From assembly GCA_020048635.1 (NCBI GenBank), contig JAIFMF010000199.1, forward strand, positions 1-34,496: a stretch of DNA of 34,496 nucleotides, written 5' to 3'. Positions 8,376 through 15,974 of this stretch are shown here, piece by piece. Made by a program: the position numbers and the translations under genes. Position 1 is the stretch's first letter, and each line of letters begins with the position of its first letter. The notes under the pieces are model-generated. The model saw only the letters and a program-made list of their open reading frames with translations. It was not told the DNA's origin and did not search any database. The stretch is from Desulfobacula sp. Lineage in GTDB: Bacteria > Desulfobacterota > Desulfobacteria > Desulfobacterales > Desulfobacteraceae.

Positions 8376-9754
8376 TCAAGTTCCTGAAAGGAGTCAGGCG
8401 AGAGCTCTTCAAAACGCGTGTACTGACCCAGAAAATGCATCATGGCCATACCCGTTGCCCCATTTCTGTTTTTCGCCACAATAATTTCAGCCATGCCTTT
8501 TTTGGGATTATCCGGTTCTTTGTTATAGATTTCATCCCGGTAAATAAAAGCAACAATATCTGCATCCTGTTCCAAAGCTCCAGATTCTCGGAGATCCGAC
8601 AGCATGGGCCGTTTATCTGAGCGCTGTTCAAGCATGCGGTTTAACTGGGATAGCGCAATGATGGGAACATTCAATTCTTTTGCCAGAGCTTTTAATGATC
8701 TTGATATTTCAGCAATTTCAAGATCTCTTCTATCTGTCCGGAAGGGCGGTTTCATAAGCTGGAGGTAGTCTACAACAATCAAACCGAGCTCATTGTGTTT
8801 CTGACATAGTTTTCTTGATTTTGCCCGTATCTCCATTGTGGTTATGTTTGGAGTGTCATCAATAAAGATCGGAAGTTCATTTAGGATACCTGCCGCATCG
8901 GTTGCATTCTGCCAATCTTCCTGACTGATAAAACCAGTTCGAAGTCTGTTCGAATCAATTCGTGCTTCAGACGTCAGAAGTCTCATGGAAAGTTGTTCGT
9001 TAGACATTTCAAGGGAGAATACAGCAACGGGTTTACGTTCATAAAGAGCCACGTTTCTCGCAATGTTCAGAGCAAAAGCGGTTTTTCCCATACTGGGTCT
9101 TGCAGCCAGAATGATTAAATCGGATTTCTGTAATCCCGACGTAATTTTATTTAACCTTGTATACCCTGTAGAAAGTCCTGAAAGGCCACCATCTTTCCCC
9201 TGTTGAGCTTCAAGTTTATCAATATTCAGATTGATAAGCTCTCCCAGAGCTTTAAAACCTCCATCGGTTTTTTTTGAAGATATATGAAAAATGGATGATT
9301 CGGCAAAATCAATAATATCTTCAAAGTCACCCTGATCTTTCAGACATTTTTCTATTATACCGGATGAGGCGTTAATCAATTGTCTGAGAGAGGACTTGCC
9401 TTTTATAATATTTGCGTAATGAACGGCATTGACTGCTACCGGTGCTGAATCGGAAATCGCTGCAAGATAGGAAGCACCACCGATACTTTCAAGCTCACCT
9501 TTTTCTTTCAGCCGATTGACGATGGTAATAAGGTCTGCAGGTTCACCTTTGTGGGCAAGATCAATAACGGCCTGGTAGATTTTCTGATGAGACCCTTTGT
9601 AGAAATCTTCCGGAGATAAGATGGAGATAATATCATGAAGACTGTCGTTATTAATAAAGATAGCGCTTAATATGGATTGTTCCGCTTCCATGTCCTGGGG
9701 CGGGGTTTTATTGAGAAGCGGATCTTCCGATATTTTTGTTTTTTTTGCTACCAT
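8372..9754 (-). CDS. dnaB: DnaB replicative DNA helicase
   Basis: Hexameric 5'-3' helicase of the replication fork. The N-terminal primase-interacting domain begins at PPQDMEAEQS. The RecA-like ATPase domain has Walker A ARPSMGKT near residue 215, Walker B LIVVDYLQLM near 325, and the C-terminal GALEQDADIVAFIYRDE segment. The 460 residues match the family and no intein is present. The ATG at 9754 has no Shine-Dalgarno sequence: it is preceded by only 15 T/A-rich bases after a terminator hairpin. The rplI-dnaB order is common in bacteria. Transcripts probably come from a weak promoter or from read-through of the rplI terminator. The gene is translationally coupled to hflX downstream. Confidence 0.97.
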   Translation of the reverse strand: MVAKKTKISEDPLLNKTPPQDMEAEQSILSAIFINNDSLHDIISILSPEDFYKGSHQKIYQAVIDLAHKGEPADLITIVNRLKEKGELESIGGASYLAAISDSAPVAVNAVHYANIIKGKSSLRQLINASSGIIEKCLKDQGDFEDIIDFAESSIFHISSKKTDGGFKALGELINLNIDKLEAQQGKDGGLSGLSTGYTRLNKITSGLQKSDLIILAARPSMGKTAFALNIARNVALYERKPVAVFSLEMSNEQLSMRLLTSEARIDSNRLRTGFISQEDWQNATDAAGILNELPIFIDDTPNITTMEIRAKSRKLCQKHNELGLIVVDYLQLMKPPFRTDRRDLEIAEISRSLKALAKELNVPIIALSQLNRMLEQRSDKRPMLSDLRESGALEQDADIVAFIYRDEIYNKEPDNPKKGMAEIIVAKNRNGATGMAMMHFLGQYTRFEELSPDSFQELE

Positions 9755-9816
9755 AAAATTATAAAATAAAAAGCATATCCGGTAAGATTTAAAAGATATC
9801 TCCCCGGATATGCTTT
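9755..9816 (-). terminator. Rho-independent terminator between rplI and dnaB
   Basis: A perfect 13-base inverted repeat, AAAGCATATCCGG at 9770-9782 and CCGGATATGCTTT at 9804-9816, with a 21-base loop. Read on the minus strand it is followed at once by a T-rich tract that runs up to the dnaB start codon. It ends the rpsF-rpsR-yybS-rplI transcript or attenuates read-through into dnaB. Confidence 0.85.
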
Positions 9817-9821
9817 AAATA

Positions 9822-10280
9822 TTAATTTTCCTGGTTTTCTTCAGCAATAACTCTAACAGTGATTTCCGGTTCAACGTCCTTATAAAGACGGATGGGGACT
9901 TTGTACTCACCAATTTCTTTGATGGGTTCAGCCAGAAGAATGGCGCGACGTTCCAATTCAATATTGTTACTGTTGAGCGATTCCTTGATATCATGGGTCG
10001 TCACTGACCCATAAAGAAGGGTATCTTCATGAACCTTTGCCTTTATGGTAATGACAACATTCTTAATTTTTTCTGCCAGTTCTTCAGCAATCTTTCTTTC
10101 TTTAGCAATCTGAAGATCAAGTTTTGCTTTTGCCTGTGCCATGACTGTTCTGTTCTGAGGGGTCGCAATAATGGCTTTCCCCTGGGGTAGAAGATAGTTG
10201 CGGCCATAACCTGCGGCCACAATGCATTCCGTCCCGGCAATGCCAAGTGTGTCAATAGTTTCTTTTAATATTACTCTCAT
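9822..10280 (-). CDS. rplI: Ribosomal protein bL9
   Basis: Large-subunit protein that binds 23S rRNA near the L1 stalk and supports reading-frame maintenance. The N-terminal domain starts MRVILKETIDTLG and contains the signature GYGRNYLLPQGKA at about 24-36. A long connecting helix (about 45-75) leads to the C-terminal domain ending IRVIAEE-like. At 152 residues it matches E. coli L9 (149). A strong GGAGG lies six bases before the ATG. It is last in the rpsF operon, followed by the terminator at 9770-9816. Confidence 0.97.
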   Translation of the reverse strand: MRVILKETIDTLGIAGTECIVAAGYGRNYLLPQGKAIIATPQNRTVMAQAKAKLDLQIAKERKIAEELAEKIKNVVITIKAKVHEDTLLYGSVTTHDIKESLNSNNIELERRAILLAEPIKEIGEYKVPIRLYKDVEPEITVRVIAEENQEN

Positions 10281-10336
10281 TTAAACCTCCAAAAAGTGAA
10301 TCCTTTGATTTTATATCATGCGGATGACTTTTATTC

Positions 10337-11296
10337 TTATAATGTAGCTGTATCAAGTTTTCTAAAATTAATCCAGGTATCAAACAATCCACATCCGATG
10401 ACAAGGAACAGGAACTGAGGCAGGAGTGCAATCAGCAAATAAAAAAAAAACCTGACGGCAAATGGCGTCCTCTTCTTTTGAAAAAAAAATGATACAACCG
10501 CAATTCCCTGAAAAAAATAAACAAACAATAAAACGATCAACAAGTTTACGGCAATAAATTTCAATACACCCGAGGCAAAGAAAATTAAAACAGCCATGGC
10601 AATCAGGCCGAATACAAGATAGTCAGGGGCCTTCCAGCGGCTTAAATTTTCAATGGTTTTTACTACGATCCCTTTTTTTAATAAAATTTTCTTCATTAAA
10701 AGGATATTCAGCCACAACATCATCAGATATGAATTGATAAAGATGCCTGGAGCGGCAAGAAGAATGACTGAATTCTCCTTTTCAAACATCTGCCGGTCAA
10801 GATTCATTTCAGGGTAAAGACGTTCTAATTCTGAAAAAAACTCGCCTGACATTGCATGATAATTTGAAACATAACTGGATATGAGTTGTTGAATCTCCTG
10901 TCTCTGGATGGTAGAATAAAGAAAGACGCCCACAAGACAGAGCCCAAATACAATAAGGCAGGTGAAAAGCATTATTTTTCCAACCGAAAAATGTTTTTCA
11001 ATGCATTCACCAAGAATAAAACCCGTCATCAAAAGGGAACCAAAGTAAAGTGTAATCATCGCAATGTTACGGGTAACAAGCATGAGTATTGCAAGACTTG
11101 CCAGCATGATCACGATCCCGCTGTTTCTGCCTGTTTTCAACCTGTAAAACAATATCGGCAGAGGAAGAAATAACCAGATTGCAACACCTGTTAACGGCAT
11201 AATGTACATGGTGGTAATAATCAATATATATAAAAGGATACCGATCAAAATATCCTTAATTAATGTTGATTGTATTTGCGTACCCGTCATCTGCAT
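10337..11296 (-). CDS. YybS-like (DUF2232-type) multipass membrane protein
   Basis: A 319-residue integral membrane protein with about eight hydrophobic segments: near residues 15-33, 36-50, 61-78, 80-92, 107-127, 177-196, 232-272 (two) and 284-306. Only short charged loops separate them, plus one larger soluble loop at about 130-170. Composition, length and position between rpsR and rplI match the YybS/DUF2232 family, which occupies this slot in many deltaproteobacteria and Firmicutes. Its biochemical role is not established; some relatives look like transporter S-components. GAGG precedes ATG 11296 by four bases and a second ATG at 11290 by ten, so the start could be either. It belongs to the rpsF operon, 21 bases after rpsR. 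Confidence 0.75.
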   Translation of the reverse strand: MQMTGTQIQSTLIKDILIGILLYILIITTMYIMPLTGVAIWLFLPLPILFYRLKTGRNSGIVIMLASLAILMLVTRNIAMITLYFGSLLMTGFILGECIEKHFSVGKIMLFTCLIVFGLCLVGVFLYSTIQRQEIQQLISSYVSNYHAMSGEFFSELERLYPEMNLDRQMFEKENSVILLAAPGIFINSYLMMLWLNILLMKKILLKKGIVVKTIENLSRWKAPDYLVFGLIAMAVLIFFASGVLKFIAVNLLIVLLFVYFFQGIAVVSFFFQKKRTPFAVRFFFYLLIALLPQFLFLVIGCGLFDTWINFRKLDTATL

Positions 11297-11317
11297 TGTT
11301 CCTCAGGATGGATCTGT

Positions 11318-11608
11318 TTAGTACATGGGTTTACCGACAAACGGAAGCAGTGCGATCATGCGGGACTGTTTGATTGCGACCGTAAGCTCACGTTGATGCT
11401 TGGCGCAGGTCCCTGTGATTCTTCTGGGAATAATTTTTCCTCGTTCCGTAATGAACAGTCGGAGCGCTTTTGGGTTTTTGTAATCGGTATCAAGTTCTTT
11501 ATCCACACAGAATCTGCATATTTTACGGCGTTGATAGAATTTATTTTTACCCGCGCCTTTTTGGGGTTTTTTGCTACTGATAGTGCTGCTGCTGCTGTTA
11601 TTATACAT
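11318..11608 (-). CDS. rpsR: Ribosomal protein bS18 (zinc-type)
   Basis: Small-subunit protein that pairs with bS6 on 16S rRNA at the platform. The core motif [11 protein letters not shown] is followed by [27 protein letters not shown]. The CxxC pair with the later C-A-K-H gives a C-x2-C...C-x2-H set, as expected for the zinc-binding form of S18. At 96 residues it exceeds E. coli S18 (75) because of a basic, serine-rich N-terminal tail containing four consecutive Ser, encoded by repeated AGC-type codons. GGGAG lies nine bases upstream of the ATG. It lies 22 bases downstream of rpsF. Confidence 0.97.
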   Translation of the reverse strand: MYNNSSSSTISSKKPQKGAGKNKFYQRRKICRFCVDKELDTDYKNPKALRLFITERGKIIPRRITGTCAKHQRELTVAIKQSRMIALLPFVGKPMY

Positions 11609-11630
11609 GGTTATTTTCTCCCGGTTTTAA

Positions 11631-12080
11631 CTATTCTGATTCTTCTTCAGTTTCCGTATCATCATCATCTTCCTCAGAAGCGTCATCCTCCGCCGCACCT
11701 TCTTCTTTAACAGATATATCATCTGTTTCATCCGACTTTTTAGGTTTATTCTTTGCCTCTTCAGCCTCTTTTTCAAGTTGTTCTAAAGTTACATTTTTAG
11801 AAAGAAGAATGGTCATGAATTTCATGACATCATCACTCAGGCGCATGTTTCTCTCAAGCTCTTTAACAAGTTCTCCTGATCCGCCGTATGTAACACAGAC
11901 ATAATGACCACGCAGTTTTTTCTTAATTTCATAGGACAGTTTTTTGTTTCCCCAGTCATCGAAATCGATTAAATAGCCATTTTCTTTTGCAATGATATTT
12001 TTGACTTTATCAAACAGGTCTGTCCGTGTTTGATCCTGAATGTCAGGGTCAGAAATAAAAACTGTTTCATATTTTCTCAT
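11631..12080 (-). CDS. rpsF: Ribosomal protein bS6 with an acidic C-terminal tail
   Basis: Small-subunit protein that forms a heterodimer with bS18. The core starts MRKYETVFISDPD and includes WGNKKLSYEIKK and GHYVCVTYGG, all typical of S6. The core ends near residue 112; the last ~37 residues are almost all Glu, Asp, Ser and Thr, giving 149 residues against 135 in E. coli, which also bears a glutamate tail. AAGGAGAG precedes the ATG. It is first in the rpsF-rpsR-yybS-rplI operon, with a likely sigma70-type promoter about 100 bases upstream. S6-S18 autoregulation through an RNA leader is known in several bacteria, but I cannot confirm the element here. Confidence 0.96.
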   Translation of the reverse strand: MRKYETVFISDPDIQDQTRTDLFDKVKNIIAKENGYLIDFDDWGNKKLSYEIKKKLRGHYVCVTYGGSGELVKELERNMRLSDDVMKFMTILLSKNVTLEQLEKEAEEAKNKPKKSDETDDISVKEEGAAEDDASEEDDDDTETEEESE

Positions 12081-12176
12081 TTTCTCTCCTTACGGATATA
12101 AGCCCTGACCATAAGCCGGAGCAAGGATTAGTCACAAAGCAATGCCTGCCGATCAAACACTGCATAAAAACTATTT

Positions 12177-12205
12177 TCTATATCATTTATGTCTAATAGG
12201 GTCAA
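12177..12205 (-). promoter_or_regulatory. Probable sigma70 promoter of the rpsF ribosomal operon
   Basis: On the minus strand, TTGACC (12200-12205) and TATAGA (12177-12182) are separated by exactly 17 bases, matching the -35/-10 consensus at 5 of 6 and 4 of 6 positions. Transcription would start near 12170, giving a leader of about 90 bases before rpsF. That leader ends in a region with CCTT/AAGG complementarity and two CCG triplets. Confidence 0.55.
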
Positions 12206-12292
12206 TATTAATATTCCCGAGCTTAATAAATTCATTGCTAAAATACTATTGACAATCCGTCCGGGAAATAAAGTAATTAACTTTTTGTAATT

Positions 12293-14029
12293 TTAATAAA
12301 GCTGGATTTTTCCTGTAATATTAACCTCTAATCCTAAATTCAAGGCTTTCTGACTGAATTCATCAAGCAGTCTGAAGAGGGAAAGGCGTTGATTTTTTTT
12401 ATGCGAAATGAGCAGGGCAGAAACTTCCTGTTCCGTATCTTTGTTCATATTCAGAGCTTCTTTAAAGATATCGCTTTCATTAGAGAATTCTTCAATGATT
12501 TCATGCATCGAGCTATATCTTTGTCCCGGTAATTTTGAACAGGCCTTGAGAATAAATTTCTTTAAAGGTTCCGGAAAATCTGGAATTCTCAAAGGCGGAG
12601 CAATTATTCTTTTGGCGGTATCCATGTTCATGGCGGCTGAGCAGTCTCCGCTTGAAAAAAGCGTCCGGCCGGTTAACATTTCATGGGTCAGAATGCCAAG
12701 GCTGTATATGTCTGATCTAAGATCGATTTTTCCACCCTTGATTTGTTCAGGTGCTATGTAATAATTATTTCTATCCTCTACAAAACCCTCTGTCGGAATG
12801 GGAGAGGTAAATCCGAAATCCGACACCACTACATGTCTGTCTTTTGAAATAAAAATATTGGAGGGGGTCAAATGGTTATGAATTATTTTTTGATCATGAG
12901 CATGGGCTATAGCAGAGCATATCTGAGCCAGAAAAAACATGATATTATCGAATGAAAAGAGAATTTTCCTATCAAAGAAAGAATCCAATGAATCACCCTC
13001 AATGTACTCCATAATAATAAAAAAAGTTCGATATTGTTCTTCAATATCATAAATTTGAGCAATGTTGGGGTGTTTCAGGCTGGAAATGCGGTCGATTCTT
13101 TTTTTAAAATTGTTAAAATCCTCTTTCTTCATCACTGGATGGTGTTTCATCATTTTTATGGCAACTGGTATGTTTAATAGTTTATGCCTGCCTTTATAGA
13201 CAAAACTGGTTCTTCCCTCTCCGAGCGTTTGTGTTATTAGATGGTGGCCGACATATTTTACTTCTGAATCCGTTGGATTATCAAGTCGGTTGGTTGACAA
13301 TCCGGTCAGAAAATCAATCAAAACGGGTTGTAATGTGCAAGCCATATCAAATTTGGCTCTCGGCAGCTCCCAGACTACCATTTCAGATTCTGAAACAGCA
13401 TCAGACATGAAGGGTTCGGATGACAGAAGGGCCATATCTCCGAGAATATCACCTTCTCTTCTCTTCCCGGCATATTGAAAGGAACCGCTTTCATTCTTAC
13501 ACTGAACCTTGCAAAGCCCTTTCTGAATAAGGTAAAGACAATTCAGATGATTCTCTTGAGAAATAAATGTTGTACCATAGCCGAGGGCTTTTTTGGACAT
13601 ACAGTTTAACAAAGAACAAAGCCCGTCTTTGGATATAGCCTTAAGCATTCTTGTATTTAAAAGAAATTCAATGTCTTCTGGAGTGATTTCTCCATTCCTG
13701 CCTGTTTCAGGTTCAACTCCATTTTCCACGGGAAAAAGGAATTCAAGGCCTGTTTTATATTGTTTTTCACTTTCTGTGATTTGTGCCCAGGCGACCCTGC
13801 AGAAAAAAGTATCCCATTGATTCAGCTCTGTATTTTTTATCATGAGCTTTGGTTTGGTTCCGTTTTCAAAGCTTTTGTCGGATTCGATCAAAACCCCTTG
13901 AATCCCCAGGTTGAGAACATTTACAAAATAATGGGTATTTGAATTTTCAGTTTCAAAAAATACGACAGCAAGTCTCGGGTCATCCAGCTCCTCTCGGACG
14001 GTTTTACGAAGATCACGGAATGTCGCCAT
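12293..14029 (-). CDS. PilZ-like / cyclic-nucleotide-like / protein kinase-like fusion, predicted pseudokinase
   Basis: A 578-residue cytoplasmic protein with three signalling modules. Residues ~1-100 look like a PilZ domain, but its motif reads NLGIQG (40-45) instead of D/NxSxxG and no clear RxxxR is seen. Residues ~125-245 form a cyclic nucleotide-binding fold whose phosphate cassette (GDMALLSSEPF, 197-207) lacks the usual Arg. Residues ~260-530 are a Hanks-type kinase fold: glycine loop LGEGRTSFV, K292 in VAIK, DFG at 404-406, APE at 426-428. However, the catalytic loop HRDLKPxN reads HNHLTPSN (384-391), so the catalytic Asp is His386 and the Lys is Thr388; the helix-C Glu also appears replaced. 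I infer a non-catalytic scaffold or sensor. AAAGGAG precedes the ATG. It lies downstream of the HD-GYP gene on the same strand. Confidence 0.85.
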   Translation of the reverse strand: MATFRDLRKTVREELDDPRLAVVFFETENSNTHYFVNVLNLGIQGVLIESDKSFENGTKPKLMIKNTELNQWDTFFCRVAWAQITESEKQYKTGLEFLFPVENGVEPETGRNGEITPEDIEFLLNTRMLKAISKDGLCSLLNCMSKKALGYGTTFISQENHLNCLYLIQKGLCKVQCKNESGSFQYAGKRREGDILGDMALLSSEPFMSDAVSESEMVVWELPRAKFDMACTLQPVLIDFLTGLSTNRLDNPTDSEVKYVGHHLITQTLGEGRTSFVYKGRHKLLNIPVAIKMMKHHPVMKKEDFNNFKKRIDRISSLKHPNIAQIYDIEEQYRTFFIIMEYIEGDSLDSFFDRKILFSFDNIMFFLAQICSAIAHAHDQKIIHNHLTPSNIFISKDRHVVVSDFGFTSPIPTEGFVEDRNNYYIAPEQIKGGKIDLRSDIYSLGILTHEMLTGRTLFSSGDCSAAMNMDTAKRIIAPPLRIPDFPEPLKKFILKACSKLPGQRYSSMHEIIEEFSNESDIFKEALNMNKDTEQEVSALLISHKKNQRLSLFRLLDEFSQKALNLGLEVNITGKIQLY

Positions 14030-14072
14030 ACAGGGTCTCCTTTTTAGTCAATAAAAAAACAGGCACATATCA

Positions 14073-14110
14073 GATTTGATGATCTTGATAAGGATCAAGA
14101 CCATCAAATC
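14073..14110. other. Long imperfect hairpin between the HD-GYP and kinase-like genes
   Basis: GATTTGATG (14073-14081) pairs with CATCAAATC (14102-14110), and after one A-C mismatch TCTTGAT (14083-14089) pairs with ATCAAGA (14094-14100), leaving a four-base loop. It starts five bases after the HD-GYP stop. On the minus strand a T7 run follows, but only after about 13 bases, so termination would be imperfect. It may set expression ratio between the two genes or protect the 3' end. Confidence 0.6.
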
Positions 14111-14114
14111 CGTA

Positions 14115-15764
14115 TTAAAGATCGATTTGGTCCGGGGACAGATGTCTTTTTGCATATTCGATATGCACCCCGGATTCAAAAAAAAGCTTAACAATATCTT
14201 CATCAATCAGATGGTTTTCGCTCATCTGTTGAAGCACGGCAACGGTTTTACTCAACGTCATGGGCTTTTTATAGGGTCTGTCTCTGGCACACAGGGCCTC
14301 AAAAATATCGGCAATGGCGAGTATTCTTGCCTGAATATTGATATTTTCCTTGTTCAGATGCAATGGATATCCTGATCCATCAAGTTTTTCATGATGGGCT
14401 CCGGCAATGGAAGGAATATTGGATAGTTTTTTTGGCCACGGTAGCTTATTTAATATTTTTTCAGTCAAACGAGCATGATTGTTAATGATTTCCCTTTCCC
14501 CGGCTGTTAATGTTCCTTTTATGACACATAAATTTTCAAATTCATCTTCTGTGAGATAGGGATTTTTTGACATCTCACAGGATTTTTCATTTATTCCCTC
14601 GAGCTGGTCGATAAGTCCCTGATCAAGTGATTCCTTGCTTGAATTAATAGTGGAAAGGGTCATCATTTCTGTTTCCAGGGTCTCAATTTTTTGTATACAC
14701 ATCAAATCAATCCGTGCCATTTCTTCATGTTTTTCTGTCTGATCCAACAAAGACAGCTTTCTTTGGGCTGCTATGAGTTTTAAATTGGTTTTAAAGAGTT
14801 CCCACCGTGTTCTGATTAATTCTATCCTGTCAAAAACCGTCTCAAGCCTCGAAGATTTGCTGATAATGTGGTCCGGTGTTGTTATTTTGCCAGTATCATG
14901 CATTAAGGCCGCTATTCTGAGTTCATCCATCTGATCATCGGAAAGATGAATATTATTAAAAATGATATCGTCCTCATTTATCTTCCGAGCAATCATGATA
15001 GAGAGTTCCGTTACCCGCTGGATGTGGCCCCCGGTATGTTTAGATTTTTCGTCTATGGATACGGCGATAGCTTTTATAAAGGCTTCAAATAATTCCTTCA
15101 TCTCAATGATGAGCCTTTGCTGGGTTAAGATGACCGAGGCCTGGTTGGCAAGTGCTGCGGCTTTTTCCAAGGCATCTTTGCCGAAAGAGATGATTTTCCG
15201 GGAAGAAGGGTCCTTTGAATTGATCAACTGGAGAATCCCGATAATATCATCCTCATGATTTCTCATGGGTATGACAACCATGGATTTGCTTCGGTAGTGC
15301 AGGGCTTCATCAAATCTCCGGGTCCCGTCAAACATGAATTGATTTGTCTTGTAAACATCATCAATATTAATGATTTTCCCGGTATGGAATACATAGGAGG
15401 AGACATTTGAAAGATTTGGTGTATCATCTACATGATAGAGTGGGACTCCTTGAAGGTCAATTTTTTCATCGTCTTCATCAATATTGAGGGAATCATTATG
15501 AAAAACATGGAAATCCAATTTTTTTTTCTTCTGATCAACCAGATACAAAGTTCCGCCGTCCGCTTTTGAGAACCTTCTTGCAATGGAAAGAATCATCTTT
15601 AAAAGTGCGCGGATATCTTTCCCTGTACCAAGTGCTTTACCAATGGCGGTCAGTTCTGATATTTCTCTTGCTTGCTCTTCGAGGAACGGGCAAAGTTCAT
15701 CAAGAATATTTTCAATAACAATATTAATTCTGGAGTTTTCAGAGAATTTTCCGTTATTCAGCAT
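14115..15764 (-). CDS. GAF / HD-GYP domain protein, probable cyclic di-nucleotide phosphodiesterase
   Basis: A 549-residue cytoplasmic signalling protein. Residues ~40-215 form a GAF domain (GGTLYLVD, MVVIPM, GILQLIN). An HD-GYP domain follows from about 225: HTGGHIQRV at 243-251, the metal motif LMHDTGKI at 287-294, HHEKLDGSGYP at 457-467, and IADIFEAL plus RPYKKP after it. Between the HD and GYP motifs is an insert of about 110 residues (305-415), largely charged helix and probably coiled coil. The active-site residues are intact, so c-di-GMP hydrolysis is plausible. The GAF ligand is unknown. The neighbour downstream is the PilZ-like kinase-like protein, which suggests one pathway. Confidence 0.9.
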   Translation of the reverse strand: MLNNGKFSENSRINIVIENILDELCPFLEEQAREISELTAIGKALGTGKDIRALLKMILSIARRFSKADGGTLYLVDQKKKKLDFHVFHNDSLNIDEDDEKIDLQGVPLYHVDDTPNLSNVSSYVFHTGKIINIDDVYKTNQFMFDGTRRFDEALHYRSKSMVVIPMRNHEDDIIGILQLINSKDPSSRKIISFGKDALEKAAALANQASVILTQQRLIIEMKELFEAFIKAIAVSIDEKSKHTGGHIQRVTELSIMIARKINEDDIIFNNIHLSDDQMDELRIAALMHDTGKITTPDHIISKSSRLETVFDRIELIRTRWELFKTNLKLIAAQRKLSLLDQTEKHEEMARIDLMCIQKIETLETEMMTLSTINSSKESLDQGLIDQLEGINEKSCEMSKNPYLTEDEFENLCVIKGTLTAGEREIINNHARLTEKILNKLPWPKKLSNIPSIAGAHHEKLDGSGYPLHLNKENINIQARILAIADIFEALCARDRPYKKPMTLSKTVAVLQQMSENHLIDEDIVKLFFESGVHIEYAKRHLSPDQIDL

Positions 15765-15974
15765 AAAATATCCTCAATTGGTTCTCAGAACAGGGCCTTA
15801 TGTGTTAAAGACTGAATTACCAGAAATAGAAACATGACACAAGAGAAGAAAAAACAAAGCATGGAATTTCATTGATTTTCTTGCTATTTACATCCATTTG
15901 TGGCATCTATGAGTGCTTAAAAAATCAGTTTTATCATTCAATATATTTAGAAGTTTGCACAAGGAGTTAATACA
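15765..15974. promoter_or_regulatory. Divergent spacer between the HD-GYP gene and leuS
   Basis: About 210 bases without a gene, which must hold the promoters of both divergent units. GGAG at nine bases before leuS is its ribosome binding site. I see no T-box leader, no strong terminator-antiterminator pair, and no confident -35/-10 pair. Confidence 0.4.

Noticed and set aside
11270..11710. 146-codon plus-strand frame opposite rpsR and rpsF
   Set aside because: It spans three genes of the ribosomal operon in antisense and its peptide looks random; the sense genes are certain.
15895..15920. Sigma54-like promoter upstream of leuS (TGGCAT...GTGCTT)
   Set aside because: The GG and GC elements are 11 bases apart instead of 10, and the match to TTGCA is poor.
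15765..15974. T-box or leucine leader for leuS
   Set aside because: The region is only 210 bases, with no terminator-antiterminator pair, no T-box consensus and no Leu-rich leader peptide.
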